Source of the DNA: Thalassia testudinum
Taxonomy: Eukaryota > Streptophyta > Magnoliopsida > Alismatales > Hydrocharitaceae
Length of the DNA: 64,000 nt
NCBI GenBank assembly: GCA_037157565.1
Contig: JAZHRO010000003.1
Coordinates: 44,901,001-44,965,000 of the forward strand
Reading direction: 5' to 3'
Part shown: positions 1-10,878 of the stretch, piece by piece
How the letters are laid out: each line of letters begins with the position of its first letter
Position numbering within the stretch: position 1 is the first letter of the stretch
Position numbers and translations under genes: made by a program
The notes under the pieces: generated by a model
Told to the model about the DNA's origin: nothing
The model's input: only the letters and a program-made list of their open reading frames with translations
The model's database searches: none

Positions 1-735
1 CCAACTAGAGCCAACCTAAGGATTGCAAAGCTAGGATTTTTAGAGATACATCTTCTCTTAAGCAAAGAAGCAAAAATTTCAAAAAGAGGTGTGCCTAGGC
101 CTTGTTTGAAAAGATCTATCCAAGAGAAACCCTAAGTAAATCAGGCTCTTAATCCATTTGAACCCTAAAAGAAAGGACCTAAAAGCTCTCGAAGGAACAA
201 AGAGGTGAAGTTGATCCTTTGGGTCAACCAACCTTAAAATTAGGTCACTTTTTGCACTCAAACGACCTAAAGTTCAAGTGGAACCCTAAGCACCTTGATC
301 TTAATTAAAAATGGTAGACTTAAGAGGTTAAGGTTCCCATTCTGGTCTACCTGGAATCTCAGTGACAAGAGATCTCGGGTGGGGGAAACCCTATAACTCG
401 CGGGGACGCTCTACCGTGTAGGGGTCTTTTGGGGACTCTCCTTCCCTGGCTATTCAGGTATTTCTCAAGTGGACGACCTTTCTGACTAAGGGGTATCATT
501 CGCCCCGAACCTCTATAGTCACCCAACATTTTTTGGGTGTCTCGATGGGGTCCAGCACATTCTGATCTCATCAAATCCTTTGGTGCATGTTTGGTAGGAG
601 GTCCCTAAACCATCCTTAATACCTCCATTAGAAATTCACTCCCACCGAGGCCAAGCCTCGACGCCCTTGTTTGTGTAGAAACCCCACCACATAGATCTTT
701 CCTCTGATTCAGAACCAAGTTCTCCTTCTTCCATT
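1..735 (+). other. Element A 5' leader
   Basis: Untranslated region between the unseen PBS and gag. No ORF of interest on the plus strand. The stretch just before gag (about 585-620) resembles the corresponding part of element J (about 42768-42800), which supports assignment as leader rather than LTR. Confidence 0.6.
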
Positions 736-1691
736 ATGGCACAACCCATTGAAGAAGAAAACAACCTTGAGCACCAACTTCAGTGCCTAAATGATCTCTT
801 TCAAAACTTTGTAAACCCACCGCAGTGTCTTATGATGCAAGATCACTATAATCCCACAGCGATGGCAATCGAGCCTCGAGTTCAAATCCCAGTTGGAGGT
901 CTTGATTCTGAACTCAAGCCCAATATGATTCATGCCATACCAAAATTCCATGGGCTAAACTTCAAGGATCCATTCCAGTACATTAAGCAGCTCAAACATC
1001 TGGCCCAGACCTTCGGGTCAGATGCACAAAATCGGGATATTCTACTCATGAAGATGTTTTCTTTCTCCCTCATGGACAAGGCTGCTCATTGGTATCAAAC
1101 TCAGACTCGTCCGATCAACACATGGGATGAACTTCAATCCAAATTTTTGAAGTTCTTTCTCGTGGGCCAGACAAATGCCTTGCGCCACCAGATCACTCAT
1201 TTCACTCAACAATCGGGAGAACCTCTACATGAGGCATGAGATCGATTCTTAGATCTCATGCAAAAGTGCCCCATCACGGAGTTCCTAAATGGGAACAAGT
1301 CCACTCTTTCTATCAGGGACTCCGTGAAGACATTCGATTATTCGTCAATGCAACCTACGGAGGAAACATCATGGGTCAACATGAGGACATGGTGTGGGAG
1401 ATTCTCGAAAATATGTGCGAGAACTCCATCAATAATGACTCCATAGGCTTATTCGATTGGATGAATGCCTGCGCATCGACGAATCTCGGGGGAGCACATG
1501 AGATGCAGGACCTGTCCACATCCGTCGACTTGGAACTGATGGCCAGTCGGCTGGACAAGGTCCCTATCATAGAGAAGAAGGTAGACGAGCTGACCTGGCA
1601 TCTGCAATGAGCCACTTCTATGCAGAACTATTTTGTGCGGCCACCTCTTGCAAGGGAAACTATGCAAAACATCCATCACCAATCTTCTTAG
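736..1691 (+). pseudogene. gag: Element A gag (capsid) pseudogene
   Basis: Gag forms the particle in which Athila RNA is packaged and copied. The first open stretch (736-1239, 167 codons) contains the capsid-like retrotransposon gag domain: KFHGLNFKDPFQYI near residue 75, then a KMFSFSLMDKAAHWY segment. The frame ends at a TGA (1237-1239) where the family usually has Trp. A one-base shift near 1265-1272 moves the rest (PHHGVPKWEQVHSFYQGL and onward) to the next frame. Further stops lie at 1608-1610 and 1689-1691. No CCHC zinc knuckle was seen. The start is the first ATG in a long open frame, and it aligns roughly with the gag start of element J. Family assignment is firm; exact ends are not. 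Confidence 0.85.
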
Positions 1692-1694
1692 GGG

Positions 1695-2750
1695 ATGGAC
1701 CCGTATCCACCCCCGTCTGAATCTCGGATCGGAGTGACCTCTGATCCACTCTATTCTAGTTGGGGGAACTCTGAACCCTCGTATCCTGACTTTCCTGAGG
1801 CTCCTGGTAGTGGTAAAACAACCCAAGACCCACATTATCTAAACTACTCCAAGCCTGGTGGTAACCCAAGCCCTAGGATAGTTATCCAGGATACCCCTAT
1901 CCCAAATCAAGAACCTGGACCTATTCTAGAGGAACCAGCTAGGGTTCCATTTCCTGAGGCCTTAACTAAGGGAAAGAGGATAACCAAACCCATGGCTCCT
2001 GAGGAGGACCTGGTCAAGCTCTTTGAACAGGTCCAGATAAACATCCCCTTGATGGATGCAATCTGCCACGTACCGACTTACGCATGATTTCTGAAAGACG
2101 TGTGTACACCCAAGCATAAGCCACAAACCAAAAGTGGGAGTCCGATCGTACTGTCAGAGCAAGCCAGCTCTGTAATCTTGAGTAAACTCCCACCCAAGGC
2201 TAAAGACCCAGGTGCTCCCCTGATTTCGTGTAAGATTGATGAAACCCAATTCGACAGAGCCTTGTTAAACCTAGGTGCCTCCATAAACCTAATACCTACA
2301 TCCCTCCTTGACCACCTTGAAGAATCTGAACTTAAACCAACTGAGGTGACATTGCAGTTAGCTTATCGATCCATCAAGTCACCTAAAGGAATACTCGAGG
2401 ATGTCATTGTTAGGGTACAGGATTTCTATTTCCCGGTGGATTTCATGGTTCTAGATATGGATGCAACTAAGAACCTAAGGGATACACCGATTATATTAGG
2501 GAGACCTTTTCTGGCCACTGCTAGGGCCAACATAAACTGTGAGGAGGGCCAAATAGAATTAAAATTTGGGAACCAAACTCTAAAGATTGACATCTTTAAG
2601 GCCCAACAAGGGATTAATTATGGGGTTATAGAGCAAATATGTGATATCAAAGCCGTGGTTGATAAATCGCATGTTGAGGACAACCTGATTATCCTCGATC
2701 AACCACCAGAAGATCAAAACCTGAAACAGAGGAGTCTAAACCTGATCTAG
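1695..2750 (+). pseudogene. Element A gag-pol linker and aspartic protease pseudogene
   Basis: A Pro-rich linker (1695-2087, stop TGA at 2085) is followed by a retropepsin-like domain in the same frame (2100-2750). The flap and C-terminal part are well preserved: IILGRPFLATARANIN is typical of plant Ty3/gypsy proteases. The active-site triad reads N-L-G-A-S instead of the expected D-L-G-S/A-S, at about residue 57 of the 2100-2750 stretch. The catalytic aspartate is therefore lost (GAY to AAC, a G-to-A type change) and the enzyme would be dead. The protease normally cuts the gag-pol polyprotein. Pol continues downstream in another frame. Confidence 0.85.
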
Positions 2751-2819
2751 ACACACCCATAACTCCAACCCTTGTCCCTGATACAGACCCTGAACCACCT
2801 GCTGCTACTGATCACCTAG

Positions 2820-3935
2820 AACTCAAGCCCCTTCCAGATCACCTGAAATATGTCTTTTTGGGTTCCAATTAGATGTTTCCTATGATTATCAACTCCCGAC
2901 TCACACTTGACCAGGAATCCCATCTGATTACTGTTCTCCAGCAACATCGTAAAGCCATTGGATGGATCTCAATGACTTGACTGGTATAAGCCCCTCTTAT
3001 TGCACACATCGAATCTACACAGAAGAGGGTGCACGACCTTCGCGAGAGATGCAGAGACGTTTAAACCCTAATCTGTAGGAGGTCGTGAAGAAGGAGATCA
3101 TCAAGTGGTTGGATGCAAGGATCATCTACCTGATCTCTGACAGTCGCTGGGTGAGTCCAATCCAAGTTGTGCCTAAGAAGGCCAGACTCACCATCATCAA
3201 GACTGAAACTGGAGAGGTCATACCGACTCGAATAGCTAACTCGTGGAGAGTCTACATTGATTATAGAAGACTCAATTCCTCCACGAAGAAGGACCATTTC
3301 CCAGTACTATTTATTGATCAGATCCTTGAGAAACTAGTGGGAAATAGGTTCTTTTGCTTTCTTGAAGGATACTTCAGTTATAACCAAGTGGCAATCCATC
3401 TAGAGGACCAAAAAAAGACCACGTTCACCTGCCCCTTTGGGACGTACACATTCCGAAGGATGCTGTTCAGTCTCTGCAATGCACCAACGACTTTTCAGCG
3501 GTGCATGCTTGCCATATTCTCAAATATGGTAGGTGATTATCTGGAAGTCTTCATGGATGAATTTTCAATTTTTGAAGCTTCATTTGACGAATGCCTCCAG
3601 CACTTGGTCCAAATACTCAAGCAGTCATCGATGTGAATCTGGTTCTTTCCTTGGAAAAGAGCCATTTCATGGAGCCTGAGGGAATTGTCCTGGGACATTT
3701 GATTTCGGAGAAAAGCATCCAAGTCGATCGAGCCAAGGTAAACCTGATTTCCAAACTCCCTATGCCTAGCTCAATCAAGGACATCCAATCTTTTCTGGGG
3801 CACATCGATTTTTACCGTCGATTTATCCCTGATTTTTCAAAAATCGCGTGCCCCCTAATTACTCTTCTCTCTAAGGGTGTACCTTTCGAAATCTCCCGGG
3901 AATGCAGTCAAGCATTTGAGATCCTTCATGACTGA
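2820..3935 (+). pseudogene. pol: Element A reverse transcriptase pseudogene
   Basis: Copies element RNA into DNA. The clearest open part (3085-3636) contains VSPIQVVPKKARLT, the palm motif DYRRLNSSTKKDHFP, FIDQILEKLVG, NQVAIHLEDQKKTTFTCPFGTYTFRRM and the region of the catalytic box. The box reads F-M-D-E (Asp codon 3556-3558, Glu codon 3559-3561); the family has two aspartates, so one metal ligand is changed. The frame shifts between about 3594 and 3640, after which KSHFMEPEGIVLGH and FLGHIDFYRRFIPDFSKIA continue to a stop at 3933-3935. Several stops also interrupt 2868-3080. Confidence 0.9.
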
Positions 3936-4355
3936 GTTACCCAACCCCCGATCCTACAGTCCCCTGATTGGTCTCAACCCTTTGAGATCATGTGCAATGC
4001 ATCTGACTTCACTGTAAGAGCAGTTTTGGGGCAGAAAATTGACAGGAAACCCGTGGTCATTTACTACACTAGCAAAACACTTGACGAGGCTCAGCGTAAC
4101 TATACGGTTACTGAGAAAGAGCTACTAGCCGTAGTATTTGCCCTAGAAAAATTCAAATCTTATCTCCTGGGTTCCCATGTTATCATCTACTCGGATCACA
4201 CAGCTGTGAGGCATCTCCTTGCAAAGAAGGACACGAAACCTCGATTAATCTGATGGATCTTGCTGTTGCAAGAATTTGACCTTGAGATTCGAGACAAAGT
4301 GGGAAAACAGAATGTGGTAGCTGATCACTTGTCCCACCTTCCTTTTAAGATCATT
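3936..4355 (+). pseudogene. pol: Element A RNase H pseudogene
   Basis: RNase H removes the RNA strand after reverse transcription. Visible motifs are MCNASDFTVRAVLGQ (first metal-binding Asp replaced by Asn, codon 3996-3998), TEKELLAVVFALEKF and YSDHTAVRHLL, followed by the tether QEFDLEIRDK. It is in the same frame as the end of RT. An in-frame TGA at 4251-4253 sits in PRLI-stop-WILLLQ, where the family has Arg, consistent with CGA to TGA. Confidence 0.85.
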
Positions 4356-4529
4356 GACCCTTCCGGACCCATCATGGAACACTTTCCTGATGAGCACCTC
4401 CAGACTATCTATACAAGGCTTCCATGGTTTGCTAACATAGTAAACTACTTGGCATCACATCAGATCCCGTCTGATTGGCTGAAGGCCAAGAAGGACAAAT
4501 TTTGTTCCGATGCCAAGTATTACCTTTAG

Positions 4530-5640
4530 GAAGACCCGTATCTATTCCGCAATGGTGCTTATCAAATTATCCGATGATGTGTTGCGAAAGTAGAAATCAA
4601 AGACATACTCTCTTTCTACCATGACCAGGCATGCGGTGGACATTTTTCAGGACACAAAATCGCATCAAAAGTCCTCCAGTGTGGCTTTTACTGGCCCACA
4701 ATTTTCAAGGATGCATACAATCACTATAAGGCATGTACCCATTGCCAGACCTTGGGCAACATGAGCCATCGAGACATGATGCCTTTACAGCCAATCCTGG
4801 TATGCAAGATTTTTGACATTTGAGGGATTGATTTTATGGGACCCTTCCCTATGTCGGGGCTTCGAATACATCTTACTAGCTATTGACTATGTGTCCAAGT
4901 GGATCGAAGTCATTCTGACCCGAACCAATGATCACAAAGTTGTTATCAAATTCATTCATCAAAACATCTTCTCAAGGTTCGAGATTCCACGTGCAATAAT
5001 TTTCAATGGAGGGACCCATTTCACTAACGCTCAGTTCAGGTCACTGATGACCAAATACGGGGTGTCGCACTGAATCTCTACTACTTACCACCCCTAAACT
5101 AATGGTCTAGCTGAGCTATCAAACCGGGAGATCAAGAAAATCCTCCAAGTTACTATTTGACCTGACAGGAAGGATTGGTCATCCTAGCTTCTAGAAGCAT
5201 TGTGGGCTTATAGGATCACCCACAAGACCCAATTAGGTATGTCTCCCTTCAGACTGGTGTACGGGAAGGCATGTCACCTCCCAGTCAAATTGAAGCATAA
5301 AGCCTATTGGGCAATACGGAACTTAGATCTTTTGAAGGCTGGAACCCATTGAAAGCTTCAAGTGAGCAAGATCGATGAATTACACCACAACGCATATAAG
5401 AACTCGCAAATTTACAAAGAGTGGGTTAAAGCTTTTCACAACATGCACATTTCTAGAGAGATCTTTCATCCTGGTCAAAAGGTTCTACTCTTTGATGCCC
5501 GACTTAAATTATTCCCAGGAAAGCTATGATCTAAATGGATTGGACCTTACCTAGTCTGACAAATCTTTGGAAATGGAACCGTTGAGATCAGTCCACTCAG
5601 TCATGATTCCAAACCCTTCGTCGTGAACGGTCAGACTCAA
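4530..5640 (+). pseudogene. pol: Element A integrase pseudogene
   Basis: Inserts the cDNA into the chromosome. The zinc-binding HHCC region is visible at about 4618-4750 (YHDQACGGHFSGHK ... CTHCQTLG). In the catalytic core GIDFMGPFP carries the first Asp, IIFNGGTHF has Asn in place of the second Asp (codon 5005-5007), and AELSNREIKKIL keeps the Glu. A frame change near 4830-4860 and stops at about 4575, 4822, 5071 and later break it. The C-terminal part (KVLLFDARLKLFPGKL, then WIGPYLV) is recognisable to about 5640. No chromodomain and no envelope-like ORF follow. Confidence 0.85.
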
Positions 5641-5715
5641 ACCGTTCATAGACATGACCAAGACAGATTTGGCTGAGACATCCTTTATCCTCCATTCTCC
5701 CTGACCTCATTGGGC

Positions 5716-5758
5716 CTAGCTGATGGCGTAAAACTCAGCGCTTAACGGGAGGCAATGC
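5716..5758 (+). repeat. Element A conserved block at end of coding region
   Basis: Contains CTAGCTGATGGCG, AAACTCAGCGC and GGGAGGCAATG. The same succession of words occurs at the same place in elements J, G and (partly) H and K, although G, H and K have no integrase. It marks the junction between coding and 3' non-coding parts. Confidence 0.6.
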
Positions 5759-5969
5759 GTCATTCTTTGAAAAACCTGAAACCTTTTCTGACATTTCTAT
5801 TTTGAATTCATATTGCACTTTAGGGTTCATCCATTAGAACAGCCGACTCCACCTCAGGTACCCATACCCGAGTATAGAAATCGTTTGCAACAGTCACCTC
5901 GACCCATTCGCCCACCCAACACCTGTCCTAATGAATGAACTAAGCTGAATTCAAACCCACCTAATTTAC

Positions 5970-6005
5970 AATGGGGACATTGCAAATCGTAGGCATGGGG
6001 GGGTA
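5970..6005 (+). promoter_or_regulatory. Element A internal polypurine-tract-like motif
   Basis: ATGGGGACATTG, about ten bases, then TAGGCATGGGGGGG. The second part is nearly identical to the true polypurine tract at 7336-7354 but lies about 1.35 kb upstream of the LTR. Matching motifs exist in J, G, H and K. Confidence 0.6.
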
Positions 6006-7335
6006 TGAAAGTGCAAAATGTCATGAAAACTCATATCAAGAAAAGGTTTCAACAAGAAAAAAACACATATCACAAAAAACACAAAAAAATTTGAAAAATC
6101 TTGAAAAAGAACAAAAAATAAACGAAGTAGGGAGGAGAGAAAATTTTTGGGCTATACAAAACATGAGGAGGAAAAAGAGCAAAATGCCAAAAAGGAGCAC
6201 AAAATGAAAAAGAAAAAAGAATAGTCATTAGTAAAAGATTAAAGGATTAACTGAAGTTCTAGACCACATCAAGAAAAAAGAGAAAAATGAGAAAAAAATG
6301 CTAAGAAGACACAAAAATAGATTAGTAGGAATGTTGACTTTAGGCCTTTTGGACTAGACTCTTAGGCTTAAAAATTCAAGTATCCACTAAGATATGGATA
6401 ATCCCCAAGAAGTTAGGGAAAATGCGAAGCTTAAGTATTAGGTCTAAGGCTTAGGGAGTATTCAGCCTTGTTAACGGACCTTTGGTTTGTAGGACTTGGT
6501 AACCTAAGCACCCCAATCCACACACAGTCTGGTTCAGTTGGCATAACTATCAAAATCACGTAAAAGCATTTTAATGTTCTGAAAATGTTGCCTAGATTAG
6601 GAGTTGCCGATCAACACAAATTGATTTGGACGAGTTCCTAGCGAGGAGAGGCAGGAAATTCCCCTAGAAGATGCATAACAACATATCGTCTCCTCGATGC
6701 TTGTCTCTTAGGATATTTAAATATCCTACCGGGGGCATGTAAGCACTCTGCTGTTTCAGATACCATGGGCAGCAATATCATGAAATATCGATTGCCAGGG
6801 TCTAGATACGACCATGGAACGCCATGGGCGGGATTATCTCGAAATCTCGAAAGCCAGGGTTCCGGGGGTTGCCATGGGCGGTGCTATCACGAAGCATCAA
6901 TTGCCAGGGACCTTTGAGGATTGATGATGGGGACGAGGAATCCGATACAGATTGTGTTGAGAAGCCAATCCAAAGTTAGAAATAAAAAGAAAAGAGAGAG
7001 AAAACTCTTCAAACAAATAAATCCTCTGTCTCTCTCTTACAAAAACACAATGCAAACTGAACCAAGGATAAAAATGTCTCAAGCACGAGTGCTTTAACAG
7101 TGGAGTCCAACGAACCCTAGGATAGTTTCTGTGGGCCTTAAAAACCTTTGCGGAGGACTGAGGCTAAAGCTGGTCAAGTCCAGATTTTGGTTGGTACTTG
7201 AGTACCTCTAGGCCTATTGTCGACACTCTGACCTAATCACAAAAGAAAAAGAAAACGCACTTATCACAGCTGGTAAAAGAAACTCATGATCTAGAACAGA
7301 AGTTAAAACCTTGAAATTTTGCTAAGGGACTAGCA
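6006..7335 (+). other. Element A 3' spacer between the two purine motifs
   Basis: Non-coding. It starts with an A-rich stretch (about 6050-6310) and then has mixed sequence. Three spaced copies of a roughly 39-bp motif lie at 6762-6800, 6821-6859 and 6871-6909. The end (about 7320-7335) carries GGGACTAGCAA, also seen just before the terminal polypurine tracts of K and, in variant form, of G and H. Confidence 0.6.
6762..6909 (+). repeat. Three spaced copies of CCATGGGC...GCCAGGG motif
   Basis: Copies at 6762-6800, 6821-6859 and 6871-6909 each begin CCATGGGCRG, contain AT(T/C)TCRCGAAAT-like middles and end RTTGCCAGGG or AAGCCAGGG. Spacing is 50-60 bp. They are diverged from each other, so they are not a recent slippage product. 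Confidence 0.7.
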
Positions 7336-7354
7336 AAAGCTAGGCATGGGGGTA
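7336..7354 (+). promoter_or_regulatory. Element A terminal polypurine tract
   Basis: AGCTAGGCATGGGGGTA directly before the LTR start TGATG. In this element group plus-strand DNA synthesis would be primed here. The same sequence sits next to the 3' LTRs of J, H, G and K. Confidence 0.8.
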
Positions 7355-10132
7355 TGATGAAAACCTCATCATGAGCCCTAACTAGCTCATTTTGACCTAA
7401 GAAAGTAAACAAAAGCTCCTACATTACCTAAAAGAAGGCCTAATCCAAGGGATTACTGTTCTGGGAAGAAAACATGAACTAAAGGATAAACTGCAATTTT
7501 ACCATTGCAGTACATCAATGGGATTTCTCAAGGGCTAAACATAAGTCAATTGGACTTAATAAGAGGAAAAGTGGGATGGTTCAGTTAGAAAAGGGTTATT
7601 CTGAGATTTAAGAATTAAATGACATTTGTAATCCTAAAACAAACCCACTCAATTTCACAAGGTTCTGGTCAAAATAAAAATCAACTAAACCCTATAAAAT
7701 TCTTGAAAAATATCCCCTAAGGTTTAGAACCTTCAATTTGGCCTTTGGAACCTATTTTGACCAAGATAGGGGTCCTAGCTTAGTATTTGACCTAATTTGG
7801 GTTTTTGTGCAAAATTTCCAATCAAACGTGGTCAAAACTAAAATCCAACTTCACCATTGGATTCCTTAGGTCCAAATTAGGTTTGTACCAAAATTTTGGG
7901 CTAAGGGAAGGTCATCTTAACCTACTTCGCAAAATAGTCCACCTAATTACATTCTAGCCCCTAACTTTTGAAAACCCTTGCACAAACCCCCTATCTTCCT
8001 CGCCACTCTTTGCATTTAGGTCCTTCTGCCATTACAACGGATGAATCCCACTTCTGCGAGGATTTGAGGAGGATATCTCCTATAATCCTCAGAGATCACT
8101 TCCCAGATTTGGAAGGGAGATTCTCTGAGGATCTCTCCACCGTCTGAACAGGATCCCATGATCAGATTTACACAAAATCTCTGGTTCGAACACTTGAGAG
8201 ATTTGAGTGTCTTGAGCACCTTCCATCTCTGGCAAGATCTTTGCACTTGAAGGCTTGCCTTCCAAGCACAAAGGGCTCGGCCAGCAGCTATAAAAGCACC
8301 CCCGATCCTTGTCGCATCTTCTAAGCTTGAATTGTCCTGAGAATTCCCCCAAATTTCCTCCTTCCTCATCTCCGACCAACCTCCCACAAGCTCTAACGAT
8401 CCCTCCTCCCTCCTCTCGTCGCTCTGTTACCATACCAGTGGTAGAGTTATCTTCGTCTCGCTCTTCCGTGTTGCGACGTACCCACGCACGCCTCTCTGAC
8501 CTCCTCCTCGTCGCCATCATCCTCACCTCAGGGCCCTCTTCCCCGACGACGGCACATTTGCGCCGCTCGTCCCCTCTGCCTACCCTTTGTCCAACTATCC
8601 TTAGTAAGTTTCTCTCTTTCCACTCTCTAGTTTCCCCCACTTAATTTCAGAAAACACCCCTCAATAGCACTGTCCACCTCCGTCTCCCTCATCTCTGGCA
8701 GACCATCGACAAGGCGAATCCGACTCTTCACCCCTCCTCATGCCTCGCCACCCACCTCAGAACCTTCACCATCACTCACTGATCACCATACGCTCCTTCA
8801 TTGACCCCTCCACACGCCCCACACCCTCACCCGACACACGCACTTCCACGATCACAGTCTGACCTAAGCACGCATGCCTAGGTCATTTTGCGGCACGCCA
8901 ACCCCCGCTTCACCTTCACCGTGATACCACGAAGCTTTCCAAGGCATTTGACAGGGCTGCGAGGCCTTGTTTATGCATTTCAGGTTCGCACCTCCGCTGC
9001 CATTAGAGGAAGCTTGAAGGATCTAGTATCCTCACTCCAGGTCGCATGCTCCAGGCAGACAAGTTCCAGGTGACGTGCGAGGAATGCGCACACACATCCA
9101 GTCAAGTAAGCGACCTAAAGAGCGACTGCAGCTGTGGCAATTGAGCGAAGCTTCCTACGGGAGCGCAAGCAGAAGTGGGTGGGACTTTAGTCCCACCTCA
9201 TAAGTTGTCAATGCAGGTGAGTTACTTAAATTGAATTTGTATTTTCAGTTGTTCGCCTCCAGTACACAGGGTGAGGTCCCTCGCCCACGTACGCACGCCT
9301 CGTCCGCGACCTATGCCCTGCGGATCTGGCTGACCGACCTGATTATCCCTCACACTCCTCGTGCACTACACCACGCTGATGCCCTTGGACTCGGGCACGC
9401 GAAACCCAACTTGATTACCCAGCTCTGGGAGAGCGAACCTAAGAGCAAAATTGAAAGAGAGATGCGGGGGAGGGTAGGGGTAGGTTTTGCTCTTGTGTGC
9501 ATGTGCAGGGAAGAAGAAGAGGAGGTTGAAGGTGCAGCCGCAAGAGCAGTTAAGGAAGGAAGGAGAAGGAAGGACTTAGCCGCAGAAGAAGAGGTTGAAG
9601 AAAGAAGGAAGACTTGAAGGCAAAGGTAGAAGACAAGGAAGCCAAAGCTAAGGAAAAGCCAAGTGCAGAAGAAGAAGAGGATGAAGAAAGAAGAAGGAAG
9701 GAGAAGGTGCAGCCAAGTAGAGAACAAAGGCAAAGGAAAGCTAAGGAAATAAGAGAAGAAAAAGAAGAAAGAAGAAAGCAGAAGAAGAGAGAAAATCAGA
9801 AGGCAAAGTTAGAAATCAGAAGGAGAAGAATAGAGAAAGACTTGAATTGTAACAGCGATAACTTAAGATGTCTGATTTTACATTAGACGTCTATTATCTT
9901 TGAATTTCTCTATACATTGACCTCATTTTTACTTCATAATTTTGATTGGATTGGTCATTTCCTTTTATTAAATTGTGAGTTGTCATCTTAGCTTTTAAAT
10001 ACCAGTTTGCTCCCTATATTCGATCTTAGATACCTTGGTTTTCGAGTAATAAATTCTTATTTGTTTTCACGGCGATTTCATTTATACTACAACGAACAGC
10101 TTTTTTTAAACCACGATCTTGCCTTGTTAACA
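7355..10132 (+). repeat. Element A 3' LTR (about 2.8 kb)
   Basis: Starts TGATGAAAACC after the polypurine tract and ends ...TTGTTAACA. A TATA box (8289-8295, TATAAAA) is followed by a C/T-rich leader-like stretch. A purine-rich tract with many GAAGAAG words (about 9500-9860) and a hairpin with AGACGTCT (9867-9892) precede an AATAAA signal at 10048-10053. The end (CTCCCTATATTCGATC ... ACTACAACGAA) resembles the LTR ends of B and H. The last 1.1 kb is similar, in inverted orientation, to 62936-64000 (element L). Small ORFs inside it are low-complexity and I do not consider them genes. The 5' LTR is outside the window, so the right boundary rests on where similarity to the leader of H resumes. 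Confidence 0.7.
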
Positions 10133-10857
10133 TTGTCTTTTAGGATTTAACCTTGTTTAGTAGCTTTTAGGGTTTAATTCTTAGGTTGGTTCAATCAAGG
10201 TTTAGTAGAATACTCAAAGTTTTGAAAGCACGGGTGATGATATGTTCCTTTAAAAATCAAAAATAATGTGGAGTGCATGGTTCAGCCCTAAGAATCAACC
10301 CTAAGTGGCAAGCTACTTGATGAATCACTTTTAACTTAAGTGGTGTGGCCCAAACAGTTCAATCAATTGGCCTATTGAACCACTTAGTTAAGGCACATAG
10401 AAATGTTTTACCTATTCTGATTTCTACTCACTTATTTGTGTGTTGAGTTAAGTGCACCGGGTCCACAGGTTAGATCCCAGTTAAGTGGTAGAATCAATGT
10501 GATTGTGCACCTTAGGGTGAGAAGTTGTGGGTGGTAAGTGTGTAGCTTTCAGAAAATCCCACAAGAGAAGAGTATATATATTTTTTATTTTTTATATATG
10601 CGGGGGTGAGATGAGTGGTGGTGGCAAACAAACAACCAAATCTATCCTAAGGTTTATAAAAAGCACCTAAGTTGATTTGGGTTTGAGTTATTAGTGTGTT
10701 GAAATGAACTAGTGGGTAGGGGTGGTGGGGATAAACTTACAAAACCTTTGGCCCACCTCAGAAAAGTACCTGCAATCATAGTAAGATTAGACAAAAAGTG
10801 AGATAAAAGTTAGGTAAGGTAGAAAAAACACGAAAAAAAAAACCAAAGAGCGTTGCC
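10133..10857 (-). other. Element B leader
   Basis: Untranslated leader of B, read on the minus strand and homologous to that of H. No ORF was seen. Confidence 0.65.
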
Positions 10858-10875
10858 TCCCAGTCAACTGCACCA
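10858..10875 (-). promoter_or_regulatory. Element B primer-binding site (tRNA-Asp type)
   Basis: On the minus strand TGGTGCAGTTGACTGGGA, a mutated version of the Athila PBS TGGCGCCGTTGCCGGGGA. It lies three bases from the LTR and is followed by GGCAACGC as in the other elements. Confidence 0.75.
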
Positions 10876-10878
10876 AAA

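Larger units (their letters stand above)
1..10132 (+). mobile_element. Element A: Athila-clade Ty3/gypsy retrotransposon, 5' end outside window
   Basis: Long terminal repeat retrotransposon read on the plus strand in the order gag, protease, reverse transcriptase, RNase H, integrase, non-coding spacer, polypurine tract, 3' LTR. In the related element J the PBS lies about 1.5 kb before gag, so the 5' LTR and PBS of A lie left of the window. Gag and pol motifs match the Athila clade (tRNA-Asp primed plant Ty3/gypsy). Every domain carries stops, frameshifts or lost catalytic residues, so it cannot move by itself. It abuts element B at 10133, where similarity to the leader of element H starts abruptly, so A appears inserted in B. 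The matching target duplication would be TTGTC (10133-10137), but the left copy is not visible. Confidence 0.85.

Noticed and set aside
8089..8644. Overlapping frames on both strands, up to 183 codons
   Set aside because: Within the LTR of A around its TATA box; no domain.
7355..8900. A separate element boundary between A's LTR and the 9.0-10.1 kb segment
   Set aside because: No TG...CA boundary or duplication near 8.9-9.05 kb. The segment has LTR-end features matching B and H, so a single 2.8 kb LTR is simpler, though this cannot be proven without the 5' LTR.
9231..9886. Open frames rich in Lys, Arg and Glu
   Set aside because: They translate a GAAGAAG purine tract inside the LTR of A; the same tract in L is not kept as the same frame.
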